DNA of 64,000 nucleotides from Hymenobacter baengnokdamensis (GCF_008728635.1 NZ_CP044285.1:620001-684000), one strand, 5' to 3'; counted from the stretch's first letter, positions 51,837 through 60,834 are shown. The notes: generated from the letters alone by a model not told the origin. Numbers and translations: made by a program.

Positions 51837-53123
51837 TTAGTAGCCGCCGCGGTACTTGTAGGTTTGGGCTACCTTATCGATGGCTACTACGTAGGCCGCA
51901 ATACGCATCGGGACGCTGTATTTCTGGCTGGTAACGTACACTTTCTCAAAGGCTTCGGTCATGATGCGGTCGGCGCGGTCAGTTACCATATCGAGGCTCC
52001 ACTTGAAGCCCTGCTTGTTCTGCACCCACTCAAAGTAGCTTACGGTTACGCCACCCGAGTTGGCCAGAATGTCGGGCACTACCATGATGCCCTTCTCATT
52101 AATAATGGGGTCGGCCGAGGCCGAGGTGGGGCCGTTGGCACCTTCCACAATGAGCTTAGCCTGGATAAAGGGAGCATTGTGCTCGGTAATCACATCCTCG
52201 ACAGCGGCCGGCACAATTACGTCTACCGCTGAGGTCAGCAGCTTGGTGGGGTCCATGGGGTCAGCGCCTTCAAAGCCTTCCAGGCGACCGCTGTGGGCAT
52301 TTTTGTAGGCAATAGCCTCGTCGATGTTGATGCCGTTATCGTTCCAGTAAGCACCCGAAATATCAGATACGCCCTTCACTTTCAAGCCCTTATCAAACAA
52401 CAGCTTGGCGGCCCACGAGCCTACGTTGCCGAAGCCCTGCACGGCTACCGAAGTTTCTTCGGGCTTCATGCCCAGCTTGTTGAGCGCGGCCAGCGTCGAT
52501 ACCATTACGCCGCGGCCGGTGGCCTCGGTGCGACCCAGCGAACCGCCCATTACCAGGGGCTTACCCGTCACGACAGCCGAGGCAGTCGAGCCCACGGTCT
52601 TGGAAAACTCGTCCATAATCCAGGCCATCTCGCGGGGGCCGGTGCCCATGTCGGGGGCCGGAATGTCGCGGTCGGGGCCGAATACATCCTTCATGGCCAC
52701 GGTGTAGGCACGGGTCAGGCGCTCAATCTCGCCCACGCTCATGGTAGTAGGGTCGCAGATGATGCCACCCTTCGCCCCACCGTAGGGAATATCGACCACG
52801 GCGCACTTCCAGGTCATCCAGGCGGCGAGGGCTTTCACCTCGTCGAGGTGCACGTGCATATCATAGCGAATGCCGCCCTTGCTGGGGCCCAGTATGGTGT
52901 TGTGCACCACGCGGTAGCCTTCAAATACGCGCACCTTGCCATCATCCATCGATACGGGCATGTGCACGATAACCTGCTTATCGGGCGCCTTCAGTACTTC
53001 ATAAGTAGTATCGTCAAGTCCTAATATTTCGGCCGCGATATTGAAGCGCGACATCATGGACTCAAGCGGATTTTCGGTGTCGACCCGCGGGGCCGGCTCT
53101 TTGTACACAGTGGTGGCTGCCAT
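51837..53123 (-). CDS. gdhA: Glu/Leu/Phe/Val family glutamate dehydrogenase
   Basis: A 428-residue hexameric-type amino-acid dehydrogenase that interconverts glutamate and 2-oxoglutarate plus ammonia. Conserved segments: GGIRYDMHVHLDEVKALAAWMTWKCAVVDIPYGGAKGG (substrate Lys in the MTWKCA context), DIPAPDMGTGPREMAWIMD, TGRGV and the nucleotide-binding QGFGNVGSWAA. Acidic or basic residue preference for NAD or NADP is not clear. An exact -7 box TACCTTTG lies 70 bp upstream (53191-53198). Confidence 0.95.
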   Translation of the reverse strand: MAATTVYKEPAPRVDTENPLESMMSRFNIAAEILGLDDTTYEVLKAPDKQVIVHMPVSMDDGKVRVFEGYRVVHNTILGPSKGGIRYDMHVHLDEVKALAAWMTWKCAVVDIPYGGAKGGIICDPTTMSVGEIERLTRAYTVAMKDVFGPDRDIPAPDMGTGPREMAWIMDEFSKTVGSTASAVVTGKPLVMGGSLGRTEATGRGVMVSTLAALNKLGMKPEETSVAVQGFGNVGSWAAKLLFDKGLKVKGVSDISGAYWNDNGINIDEAIAYKNAHSGRLEGFEGADPMDPTKLLTSAVDVIVPAAVEDVITEHNAPFIQAKLIVEGANGPTSASADPIINEKGIMVVPDILANSGGVTVSYFEWVQNKQGFKWSLDMVTDRADRIMTEAFEKVYVTSQKYSVPMRIAAYVVAIDKVAQTYKYRGGY

Positions 53124-53190
53124 GTGAGAGGATAAAAAGTGAGGGGTGGGTGGGATGATGGAGGACAGATGCGCTTACGAAAACGCGCCG

Positions 53191-53198
53191 CAAAGGTA
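53191..53198 (-). promoter_or_regulatory. -7 promoter box TACCTTTG for gdhA
   Basis: TACCTTTG on the minus strand, an exact TAnnTTTG match, is 68 bp upstream of the gdhA ATG. It gives a leader of roughly 60 nt. The expected -33 region falls in a heptad-repeat tract and has no clear TTG. Confidence 0.55.
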
Positions 53199-53206
53199 CG
53201 CCGGTT

Positions 53207-53304
53207 GGGAATGAGTAATGGGTAATGAGTAATTGATGAGCGGTAGAGCAATGAGCAATACTGCTCAATTGAGCAGGCCCGCATTACCCATTACCCATTA
53301 CCCA
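53207..53304. repeat. Heptanucleotide-repeat inverted pair
   Basis: One side reads AATGAGTAATGGGTAATGAG (in 53210-53232), the other ATTACCC repeated three times (53283-53303). They are reverse complements of a 7-base unit TGGGTAA/TGAGTAA. Between them are TGAGCAA units and the palindrome GCTCAATTGAGC. The second side begins directly at the cdsA stop codon. Confidence 0.75.
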
Positions 53305-54288
53305 TCATCCCAGCAGCGCTTGCAGCAGGGCCAGCACCGGCAGCACCAGCAAAAAAGCGTCGAAGCGGTCGAGCAGGCCGCCGTGGCCGGGCAGGAAGGT
53401 GCCCGAGTCTTTGACGCCCGCGCTGCGCTTGAGCATCGACTCGGCGAGGTCGCCGAGCGGGCCGAACACGGCCACCACACCCGCCGCCACCAGACGGTGG
53501 CTCAGCGGAATATCGGGCAGGAAATAGCCGGCTGCCCAGCCCGTAACGAGCGTAAGCGCTGCTCCTCCGGCCCAGCCTTCCCAGGTTTTGCCGGGCGAGA
53601 TGCTGGGCGCCAGCTTGTGCTTGCCAAAGTTTTTGCCCGCGAAGTAGGCGCCGGTATCGGCCGCCCACACGAAGAAAATGAGGCAGAAGATACGGCCGGG
53701 CTCGAAGTGGCCCGAGCCGTAGGCTATAACGCTCAGCAAAGCCATCGGCAGGCTGACATAAAGTAAGCCAGTGAGCGTAGCCCCAATATTTGAGAAAGGC
53801 TGACCATGATTCGGCCACAATACGGTTTCTCTTATTATTAACACGACCAATAGTAGAATAGCCGCCGCAATCCAGAGGGGAATGCTTGATAGCAGCATTA
53901 CAAGGTCGAATAACCTGAATGACCCAGGCGTAGCCTGCGGAAAGGCTGACAAAGGAGGATAAAGGGTACTATTAACGGATAAGTGAAATAGCCCCCCATA
54001 TACAGTCCAGCCGACAAGAAAATTGATGACTGCGAAAATCAATACTCCTACAATCCCTCCAGCCCAGCTGGCCGGCCGATGCCCGCTGGCCCGCATTATC
54101 CGGTAAAACTCTTTCAAAATCACGGCCTGGACGGCCGCAAAAAACAGCGCAAAGGAGATAGGTCCGCCAAAGGTGCAGCCGATGAGCAGCGCCGCCGCCA
54201 GCGCACCCCAGATAACGCGCAGGCGCAGGTTGCTGGGGCCTTTGGGCTCGGCTGGTTCGGGGGCGGGCGAGGTAGTAGCTGGATTCAA
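53305..54288 (-). CDS. cdsA: Phosphatidate cytidylyltransferase
   Basis: A 327-residue CDP-diacylglycerol synthase with about eight membrane helices. The C-terminal family signature is intact: LAESMLKRSAGVKDSGTFLP followed by GHGGLLDRFDAF, holding the metal-binding Asp residues. It activates phosphatidic acid with CTP for phospholipid synthesis, feeding the pathway that ends in Psd encoded 1.7 kb away. The CPBP protease gene is 27 bp upstream on the same strand, so the two are likely co-transcribed. The stop codon overlaps the heptad-repeat tract. Confidence 0.95.
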   Translation of the reverse strand: MNPATTSPAPEPAEPKGPSNLRLRVIWGALAAALLIGCTFGGPISFALFFAAVQAVILKEFYRIMRASGHRPASWAGGIVGVLIFAVINFLVGWTVYGGLFHLSVNSTLYPPLSAFPQATPGSFRLFDLVMLLSSIPLWIAAAILLLVVLIIRETVLWPNHGQPFSNIGATLTGLLYVSLPMALLSVIAYGSGHFEPGRIFCLIFFVWAADTGAYFAGKNFGKHKLAPSISPGKTWEGWAGGAALTLVTGWAAGYFLPDIPLSHRLVAAGVVAVFGPLGDLAESMLKRSAGVKDSGTFLPGHGGLLDRFDAFLLVLPVLALLQALLG

Positions 54289-54315
54289 ATCGGCAAAGAT
54301 TAAGGCGTAAAGAAG

Positions 54316-55302
54316 CTAGCGGGACACGCGCTCGCTGGGCAGTACGGAGTCTAACGAAGGGGCTGGCTGGCTGGCCGACCAGCGCTGATGCAGCCAGTAG
54401 AGCAGCCCTGCCGTGAGCGCGGCCGAGAGTATAACGGCCGGCCAAGGCACCGCGGCATTGGCGTCGGGGTCGAAAGCAGCGGGCAGCAGCTTGTTTTGAA
54501 ACAGATAGAGCACTACCAGCTGCAAGGCATTCTGCGTGAAGTGCGCGGCCATCGATACGACGATATTGCCGCTCCATTCGTAGAGATACCCTAAGAGCAG
54601 GCCCAGGACAAAGCGCGGAATAAAGCCGAAAAACTGCACATGAATGGCCGAGAAAATGGCGGCCGCCAGCCACACGCCCATATGCCTTGAGCCGAACCAC
54701 CGCACCAGACAGCGCTGCACGCCGCCCCGAAACACCAGCTCTTCGGCCACGGCCGGCACAATGGCAATAACGATAAGCCCAACCAGCAGCCGGGCGGGCG
54801 TGTGAAAGTCGGTAAGAAACTTGGTGAGGCCGGCGGCCTGGTCTTCTTTATCGCGCGCCCATAGCTCAAAGCCATGCAGCGCCGCCGGGAAGTGCGCCCC
54901 GGCATTCCAGGCTACCAGGGCCGACAGAAAAGGCACCGAACAGATAATAACCAGCCCCGCGGCGGCCGGCCACCAGGCCGCCCCCAGCCGGCGCGGCGCG
55001 TAGTAGCTACCGACAGACTGCCCCACTAGCAGTGGCAGCACCACTGCCCCGGCCCCCACCCCCGCCAGCGACAGGCCCTGGTAAAGCATCAGCACCTCCC
55101 AGCCGTGCGGGGCACGCTCGGGCGCGGCGGCCAGCGCCCCAAACTGCAGCATCGACACGCCGTAGAGGGCATTGGCCAGCAGCAGGGCCAGCAGGCTGGC
55201 CAGGCACAGCCCCGCCACGGCCAGCCCCAGCAGCATCAGAAGTTGCACAGCGGGGTGTACGGAGCGGGGCGTCAAACCTTTCATAAAGCCAGAGGTGTTC
55301 AA
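54316..55302 (-). CDS. CPBP family intramembrane glutamic protease
   Basis: A 328-residue membrane protein with about eight helices and the Abi/CAAX-protease signature: PAVAEELVFRGGVQRCLVRW (EEx3R), the FxxIHVQFF stretch with a conserved His, and VVSMAAHFTQN with the second His. Members cleave prenylated or membrane peptides and sometimes act in bacteriocin immunity; no such context is seen here. It is transcribed just ahead of cdsA (27 bp) and divergent from dus. Confidence 0.9.
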   Translation of the reverse strand: MNTSGFMKGLTPRSVHPAVQLLMLLGLAVAGLCLASLLALLLANALYGVSMLQFGALAAAPERAPHGWEVLMLYQGLSLAGVGAGAVVLPLLVGQSVGSYYAPRRLGAAWWPAAAGLVIICSVPFLSALVAWNAGAHFPAALHGFELWARDKEDQAAGLTKFLTDFHTPARLLVGLIVIAIVPAVAEELVFRGGVQRCLVRWFGSRHMGVWLAAAIFSAIHVQFFGFIPRFVLGLLLGYLYEWSGNIVVSMAAHFTQNALQLVVLYLFQNKLLPAAFDPDANAAVPWPAVILSAALTAGLLYWLHQRWSASQPAPSLDSVLPSERVSR

Positions 55303-55309
55303 GGGGGTG

Positions 55310-55317
55310 TAAATTTG
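55310..55317 (+). promoter_or_regulatory. -7 box TAAATTTG upstream of dus
   Basis: TAAATTTG is an exact TAnnTTTG match on the plus strand, 75 bp before the GTG start at 55392, in the divergent space shared with the CPBP gene. No -33 TTG was found. Confidence 0.45.
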
Positions 55318-55391
55318 CGCAATAAATATTCGTCCGACGTACTGTGCTTACTGCAGCGCGACGTTCTTTTACTTAAAGCCCGCCTATTTCC

Positions 55392-56381
55392 GTGGTTACG
55401 ATTCGTACTATTCAGCTGCCCGACTTCCCGCTGCTGCTCGCGCCAATGGAAGACGTATCGGACCCGCCCTTCCGGGCCGTGTGCAAGGCCAATGGGGCCG
55501 ACCTCATGTACACCGAGTTTATTTCGAGCGAAGGACTGATTCGGGCGGCGGCCAAAAGCCGGCAGAAGCTCGACGTGTTCGACTACGAGCGGCCCATTGG
55601 CATTCAGCTCTTTGGCTCCGACGTAGACACGATGGGCGAATGCGCGGCCATCAGCACCGAGGCCGGGCCCGATTTGATTGACATCAACTACGGCTGCCCG
55701 GTGAAGCAGGTGGCCCTGCGCGGCGCGGGCGCGGCGCTGCTGCGCGACGTTCCCAAGATGGTAGCCATGACCGCCGCCGTAGTCAAAAATACCCACCTGC
55801 CGGTGACCGTAAAAACCCGCCTGGGCTGGGACAACGACACGCTGAACGTAGAGGAAGTAGCTGAGCGCCTGCAGGATGTGGGCATTGAGGCGCTTACCGT
55901 GCACGGCCGCACCCGCGTGCAGCTCTACAAAGGCGAAGCCGACTGGCGGCTTATCGCCAAAATCAAGAACAACCCGCGCATTAAAATTCCCATATTCGGC
56001 AATGGCGATATTGATTCACCCGAAAAAGCGCTCGCTTACAAGAACCGCTACGGCGTGGATGGCGTGATGATAGGCCGGGCCGCTATCGGCTATCCGTGGA
56101 TTTTTCGGGAAGTAAAGCACTTCGTGGCTACGGGCCAGCACCTGGCCCCGCCCACGCTGGAAGAGCGCATTGCCATGTGCCGGATGCACTTCGACAAAAG
56201 CCTGGAGTGGAAAGGCCCGAAGGCCGGTATTTTTGAGATGCGACGGCACTACGCGCATTATTTCCGCGGGCTCGAAGGGGCCAAGCAGTGGCGCACCCGC
56301 CTGGTCGATGCTGAAAACGGGGAGCAGGTATACGCTATATTAGAAGAAATTGCGGCCAGCGACGCCGTGCTGGTGGGCTAG
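55392..56381 (+). CDS. dusB: tRNA-dihydrouridine synthase (DusB-like)
   Basis: A 329-residue FMN enzyme that reduces uridine to dihydrouridine in tRNA. Key parts: APMEDVSDPPFRAVCKANGA near the N-terminus, INYGCPVKQVALRGAGAAL with the catalytic cysteine, VTVKTRLGWD, ALTVHGRTRVQLYKGEADW, and FGNGDIDSPEKA with IGRAAIGYPWIF at the FMN phosphate site. The start is GTG at 55392. A DusB assignment over DusA/C is based on overall similarity. Monocistronic. Confidence 0.92.
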   Translation: MVTIRTIQLPDFPLLLAPMEDVSDPPFRAVCKANGADLMYTEFISSEGLIRAAAKSRQKLDVFDYERPIGIQLFGSDVDTMGECAAISTEAGPDLIDINYGCPVKQVALRGAGAALLRDVPKMVAMTAAVVKNTHLPVTVKTRLGWDNDTLNVEEVAERLQDVGIEALTVHGRTRVQLYKGEADWRLIAKIKNNPRIKIPIFGNGDIDSPEKALAYKNRYGVDGVMIGRAAIGYPWIFREVKHFVATGQHLAPPTLEERIAMCRMHFDKSLEWKGPKAGIFEMRRHYAHYFRGLEGAKQWRTRLVDAENGEQVYAILEEIAASDAVLVG

Positions 56382-56397
56382 CCGGCGGCTTACGGAT

Positions 56398-56423
56398 TGA
56401 TAGTTTAAAAATAATAACTATCA
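56398..56423. terminator. AT-rich hairpin between convergent genes
   Basis: TGATAGTT (56398-56405) and AACTATCA (56416-56423) form a perfect 8-bp stem with an A-rich loop, between the dus stop and the DUF4174 stop. Similar TGATAGTA arms occur at 50623-50658. Confidence 0.5.
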
Positions 56424-56439
56424 CAAAAATCGCCTGTCA

Positions 56440-56871
56440 CTATCTCCCATTCTGCATCTCCGTGCGGCGCATGGGCATTTTATCGACGGTGCCGAAGAGG
56501 TCGGCAGGGGCTAGCGGCTGGTTTTCAGTGCGCTTCACGCCGCCGTCTTTGCCGATGAGCACGGCTCGAAAGCCGGCCAGCGGCTGGGCGAGCCGCTGGG
56601 TCCAGCACTGGCGGTCGGCGGGCGAAAGCTGGTCGTAGACAACCTCAATTACCTGAAAATCGCGCTCGGCTAATCCCTTTTTGCTGGCAGCCAGCAGCTT
56701 TTTCTGCTGCTGGAAATCGGCTTGGCTAGCCGTGGGCGCGCCAATGAGCAGCAGCCGGTGCTGCCAGCGACTGGCTTGCAGCGTGTGCGCCAGGCTGGGT
56801 GTGGGGGTGGGGTGGGCAGCCAGCAGCCCGAGCATAGCCAGCCCGCAAAATATCCAGGTGGAAGCCGTCAT
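56440..56871 (-). CDS. DUF4174 family secreted protein
   Basis: A 143-residue protein from ATG 56871 (a TTG two codons earlier is also possible). Residues 1-20 are a signal peptide (MTASTWIFCGLAMLGLLAA). The rest matches DUF4174: WQHRLLLIGAPTASQADF, DFQVIEVVYDQLS and FRAVLIGKDGGVKRTENQPL, a thioredoxin-like layout without the CxxC active site. Function unknown. It is convergent with dus and divergent from gnd. Confidence 0.85.
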   Translation of the reverse strand: MTASTWIFCGLAMLGLLAAHPTPTPSLAHTLQASRWQHRLLLIGAPTASQADFQQQKKLLAASKKGLAERDFQVIEVVYDQLSPADRQCWTQRLAQPLAGFRAVLIGKDGGVKRTENQPLAPADLFGTVDKMPMRRTEMQNGR

Positions 56872-57016
56872 GTTCAAGCCAAGGAGATTACCTGCTGCTT
56901 ACGCTAATCGAGCCCGGCGCGGCCAGGTGGCTGCTTCACCAGGCGTTCACCGGCAGCCCGGCGCCCGTTTGTGCGTATAGCTTTCCTTTGCGCTTTCACT
57001 CCTATTTCTTCGCACA

Positions 57017-58546
57017 ATGAGCGACACCCCCATGGACTACGCATTCGGCATGATTGGCCTCGGCACGATGGGCCGCAACCTGCTGCTGAACATGGCCGAC
57101 CACGGCTTTGCGGTGGCTGGCTACGACAAAAACCAAAAGCAGGTAGACCTGCTCGGCCAGGAAGGCCAGGGCAAGCCCGTAAAGGGCTTTATGGACTCCA
57201 AAGAATTTGTGCAGAGCATTAAAATGCCCCGCGCTATCATGATGCTGGTGCCCGCGGGCGCTATTGTCGACAGCGTGATTGCGGAGATGACACCGCTGCT
57301 TAGCCCCGGCGATATTCTCATCGACGGCGGCAACTCGCACTTCACCGATACCGAGCGCCGGGCCAAGGAGCTGGCGGCCAAAAACCTGCACTTCTTCGGC
57401 ATGGGCGTGAGCGGCGGCGAGGAAGGTGCCCGCTTTGGCCCTAGCATGATGCCCGGCGGCGACGCCGAGGCCTACAAAGTAATGCAGCCGGTGTTTGAGG
57501 CCATCGCGGCCAAAGTTGATGGCGCGCCCTGCGTGGCCTACATGGGCCCAGGGGCGGCGGGCCACTTCGTAAAAATGGTGCACAACGGCATCGAATACGG
57601 CCTGATGGAGCTGATAGCCGAAACCTACGGTGTGCTTAAAACCGGCCTGGGTCTTGATAACGCAGCTATCGGCCAGGTATTTACGCAGTGGAACGAGGGG
57701 CGCCTGCAGTCGTTCCTGTTAGATATAACCAAGGATATATTTGCCTTCAACGCCCCCGGCACCGACCACCTGCTGCTCGACGACATCAAGGATGAGGCCC
57801 GCGCCAAGGGTACCGGCAAGTGGACTTCGCAGGTGGCGATGGACCTGCAGGCCCCCATCCCGACTATCGACACGGCCGTGTCGATGCGCGACTTATCGAA
57901 GTACAAAGAGCTGCGGGTGCAGCTGGCTGCGCAGTACGGCCCCGAAGCCGGCCAGCTGCCTGGCAATAAGGAAGAAGTGCTCAGGCAGTTGGAGCAGGCC
58001 TTCTACTTCAGCATGATAATGAGCTATGCCCAGGGCATGCACCTGCTGGCCAAGGCGTCGGAAGAGTACAAATACGACCTGCACCTGGCCACCATTGCTA
58101 AAATCTGGCGCGGCGGCTGCATTATCCGCTCGGCATTTTTGAACGACATTTTCAATGCCTTCGAAGGCAATAACCAGCTGGCTCACTTGCTGCTCGATGG
58201 CAAGGTGCAGCCGCTGGTGCAGGGCAGCGTGGGCGGCGCACGCAGCCTTATCGCGGCAGCCGTAACGAGCGGGCTGGCCGTACCGGCCTACACCTCGGCG
58301 CTGGGCTATTTTGATGCCTTCCGCACGGCCCGCCTGCCTTCGAATCTTATTCAGGCGCAGCGCGACTATTTCGGGGCGCACACCTACGAGCTGATTGGGA
58401 AAGAAGGTGTTTTTCATACGCAATGGACGGGCTTGCGCGACAAGGTAGAGTCGCCGGCCGGCCCGCAGGCAAACCAGGCGCCGGCCACGCCGCCCGTGCC
58501 CGGCACTAAGCAGTCAAACGAAGAGCCTCTTAACAAGCACTTGTAG
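57017..58546 (+). CDS. gnd: 6-phosphogluconate dehydrogenase, decarboxylating
   Basis: A 509-residue NADP-type 6PGDH that converts 6-phosphogluconate to ribulose-5-phosphate and CO2. Motifs: GMIGLGTMGRNLLLNMADHG (NADP site), VSGGEEGARFGPSMMPGG (substrate), KMVHNGIEYGLMEL with the catalytic Lys, and the C-terminal GCIIRSAFLNDI. It has a Pro/Gln-rich tail of about 25 residues (AGPQANQAPATPPVPGTKQS) beyond the usual C-terminus. Its TAG stop is directly followed by the zwf ATG. A second ATG (57032) is possible. Confidence 0.97.
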   Translation: MSDTPMDYAFGMIGLGTMGRNLLLNMADHGFAVAGYDKNQKQVDLLGQEGQGKPVKGFMDSKEFVQSIKMPRAIMMLVPAGAIVDSVIAEMTPLLSPGDILIDGGNSHFTDTERRAKELAAKNLHFFGMGVSGGEEGARFGPSMMPGGDAEAYKVMQPVFEAIAAKVDGAPCVAYMGPGAAGHFVKMVHNGIEYGLMELIAETYGVLKTGLGLDNAAIGQVFTQWNEGRLQSFLLDITKDIFAFNAPGTDHLLLDDIKDEARAKGTGKWTSQVAMDLQAPIPTIDTAVSMRDLSKYKELRVQLAAQYGPEAGQLPGNKEEVLRQLEQAFYFSMIMSYAQGMHLLAKASEEYKYDLHLATIAKIWRGGCIIRSAFLNDIFNAFEGNNQLAHLLLDGKVQPLVQGSVGGARSLIAAAVTSGLAVPAYTSALGYFDAFRTARLPSNLIQAQRDYFGAHTYELIGKEGVFHTQWTGLRDKVESPAGPQANQAPATPPVPGTKQSNEEPLNKHL

Positions 58547-60064
58547 ATGAACGCGCTTTTAAAATCACAGCCGACCGTTTTCGTCATTTTTGGCGGCACC
58601 GGCGACCTGAACGCCCGCAAGCTGGCCCCGGCCCTGTATAACCTTTACCTCGAAGGCTGGCTGCCCGAGCAGTTTGCCCTCATCGGCACGGGCCGCACCC
58701 CTCTCACCGACGACGACTTCCGGGGCCGGATGCTGAGCGACGTAAACGAGTTTTCGCGTAGCGGCAAGGTGAAGCAGGAGCAGTGGGAGGCTTTCGGGCC
58801 GCACATTTATTACCAGGCCGCCGACGTGCAGAATGCCAAGACCTACAAGGAGTTTGGCACGCGCATCAAGGAGCTGGAAAAAGACTGGAAAGCGCCCGCC
58901 AACGTCATCTACTACCTGGCGGTAGCGCCCAACTTCTTCCCCATTATTGCCGAAAACCTGGCCAAAGCCGGCCTGACGGAAGATGCCGAACGCACGCGCA
59001 TCGTTATTGAGAAGCCTTTTGGCCACGACCTCGATTCGGCCAAGGAGCTAAATACGCTGCTGGGTCGCATATTCCAGGAAAAGCAAATATACAGAATCGA
59101 CCATTATCTGGGCAAGGAGACGGTGCAGAACATCATGGCTTTCCGCTTTGCCAATGCTATAATGGAGCCGCTCTGGAACCGCAACTACATCGAGCACGTC
59201 CAGATTTCAGTAACCGAGAGCCTGGGCGTGGGCGAGCGCACGGGCTACTACGATGGCTCGGGGGCGCTGCGCGACATGATTCAGAACCACCTGCTGCAAT
59301 TGCTGTGCATAGTGGCCATGGAGCCGCCGGTGAGCTTCAGCGCCGAAGAAGTGCGCGACCGCAAGGTGGACGTGCTGCGGGCCATGCGCCGCTTCACGCC
59401 CGAAAGCGTGCGCGAGCAGGCCGTGCGCGGACAGTACGGGCCGGGCTGGATTGAGGGAAAACAGGTGCCCGGCTACCGCGAGGAGCCCGGCGCTAACCCC
59501 CAATCGAATACGGAAACCTTCGCGGCGGTAAAGTTTTTTGTGGACAACTGGCGCTGGCACGGGGTACCGTTTTACCTGCGCACCGGCAAGCGGCTGCACC
59601 GGTCGGCCTCGGTCATAACCATTCAGTTTAAGGAGGTGCCGCACTTCATTTTTCCGCCCGAAACGGTGGACACCATGAAGCAGAACCGTCTGGTTATCAG
59701 CATTCAGCCCGAAATGAGTATTCGCCTGCAAGTGCAGGCCAAGCGCCCCGGCGTGGAGATGATGCTCAACACCGTGGATATGGTGTTTGACTACAAAGGC
59801 ACTTACGTGAGCGAAGCGCCCGAAGCCTACGAAACGCTGCTGCTCGACGTGATGCTGGGCGACCAGACGCTCTTTATGCGCGGCGACCAGGTAGAGGAAG
59901 CCTGGGACCTGGTGATGCCCATTCTGACGTCGTGGCAAAACCGCATCAGCCAGAATTTTCCCAACTACTCGGCCGACTCGTGGGGGCCGGAAGTGGCCGA
60001 AGCCCTCGTGGCCAAGGATGGCTTCCACTGGTTTACGCTGCCGCTCAACAACAAGAAACCATGA
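58547..60064 (+). CDS. zwf: Glucose-6-phosphate 1-dehydrogenase
   Basis: A 505-residue G6PD that oxidises glucose-6-phosphate to 6-phosphogluconolactone and makes NADPH. Seen are the nucleotide site FVIFGGTGDLNARKLAPALY (an N instead of the usual S/T in GGTGDL), EKPFGHDLDSA, and the active-site RIDHYLGKE with residues 183-191. It starts at the base after the gnd stop and its TGA overlaps the pgl ATG (ATGA), so gnd-zwf-pgl is one translational unit. Cytoplasmic. Confidence 0.98.
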   Translation: MNALLKSQPTVFVIFGGTGDLNARKLAPALYNLYLEGWLPEQFALIGTGRTPLTDDDFRGRMLSDVNEFSRSGKVKQEQWEAFGPHIYYQAADVQNAKTYKEFGTRIKELEKDWKAPANVIYYLAVAPNFFPIIAENLAKAGLTEDAERTRIVIEKPFGHDLDSAKELNTLLGRIFQEKQIYRIDHYLGKETVQNIMAFRFANAIMEPLWNRNYIEHVQISVTESLGVGERTGYYDGSGALRDMIQNHLLQLLCIVAMEPPVSFSAEEVRDRKVDVLRAMRRFTPESVREQAVRGQYGPGWIEGKQVPGYREEPGANPQSNTETFAAVKFFVDNWRWHGVPFYLRTGKRLHRSASVITIQFKEVPHFIFPPETVDTMKQNRLVISIQPEMSIRLQVQAKRPGVEMMLNTVDMVFDYKGTYVSEAPEAYETLLLDVMLGDQTLFMRGDQVEEAWDLVMPILTSWQNRISQNFPNYSADSWGPEVAEALVAKDGFHWFTLPLNNKKP

Positions 60065-60789
60065 ACCTACACGTGTTGAAGAGCGCCGATGACACGCTGC
60101 GCGCGCTTGCCGATTACTTCGTGGCGGTTGCCAGCCAGGCCCTGGCGGCCCGCGGCCGCTTTGTGGTGGCGCTGTCGGGGGGCAGCTCACCCAAGAAGCT
60201 CTACGAGCTGCTGGCCTCGCCCGAATATCGCTCGCAGCTGGCCTGGGAGCAGGTGTACTTCTTTTTTGGCGACGAGCGCAACGTACCCCAAACCTCGCCC
60301 GAGAGCAACTACCTGCTGGCCAAAACGACTTTATTCAATTCGCTGAATATTCGCCCCACTCAGGTTGTTGCCGTTGATACCAGGCTGGCCCCGGCCGAAG
60401 CGGCCGCCCAGTATGGCGTGGCCGTGGAGGAGTTTTTTGGGGAAGAAAAAGCAGTATTCGACCTGGTGCTGCTGGGCCTGGGCGACAACGCGCATACGGC
60501 ATCGCTCTTTCCGCACACGCCCGTGCTGCACGATACCACCGTGGGCGTGAAGGAAGTATGGCTGCCCGAACAGGAAGTGTTTCGCATCACTTTTACCGCT
60601 CCGCTGATAAACCAGGCGCGGGCCGTGGCCTTCCTGGTTTACGGCGCGGGCAAGGCCGAGGCCGTGCGGCAGGTGCTGGAGCTTCCGCGCAATATGGAGC
60701 AGTATCCGGCCCAGCTGATTCAACCGGAGCACGGAGAAGTTGAGTGGTTTCTGGACGAGGCGGCGGCGGCGCTTATCAAGCACAGGTAA
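60061..60789 (+). CDS. pgl: 6-phosphogluconolactonase
   Basis: A 242-residue lactonase of the Pgl/DevB type, from ATG 60061 within the zwf stop. It hydrolyses 6-phosphogluconolactone, completing the oxidative pentose branch with its two upstream partners. Motifs: VALSGGSSPKKLYELLAS (phosphate loop), FFGDERNVPQTSPESNY and LLGLGDNAHTASLFPHTP. Ends before a strong terminator. Confidence 0.96.
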   Translation: MNLHVLKSADDTLRALADYFVAVASQALAARGRFVVALSGGSSPKKLYELLASPEYRSQLAWEQVYFFFGDERNVPQTSPESNYLLAKTTLFNSLNIRPTQVVAVDTRLAPAEAAAQYGVAVEEFFGEEKAVFDLVLLGLGDNAHTASLFPHTPVLHDTTVGVKEVWLPEQEVFRITFTAPLINQARAVAFLVYGAGKAEAVRQVLELPRNMEQYPAQLIQPEHGEVEWFLDEAAAALIKHR

Positions 60790-60796
60790 CCGCTAG

Positions 60797-60834
60797 AAAA
60801 GGGAAGGTCATGCTTAGCGTGGCCTTCCCTTTTT
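60797..60834 (+). terminator. Terminator after gnd-zwf-pgl
   Basis: AAAAGGGAAGG (60797-60807) and CCTTCCCTTTTT (60823-60834) pair across a short loop that is itself partly paired. It closes the operon and may also serve the convergent rpiA. Confidence 0.88.

Noticed and set aside
53207..53304. CRISPR-like array at the heptad repeats
   Set aside because: Units are 7 bases, with no spacers of constant length and no cas genes.
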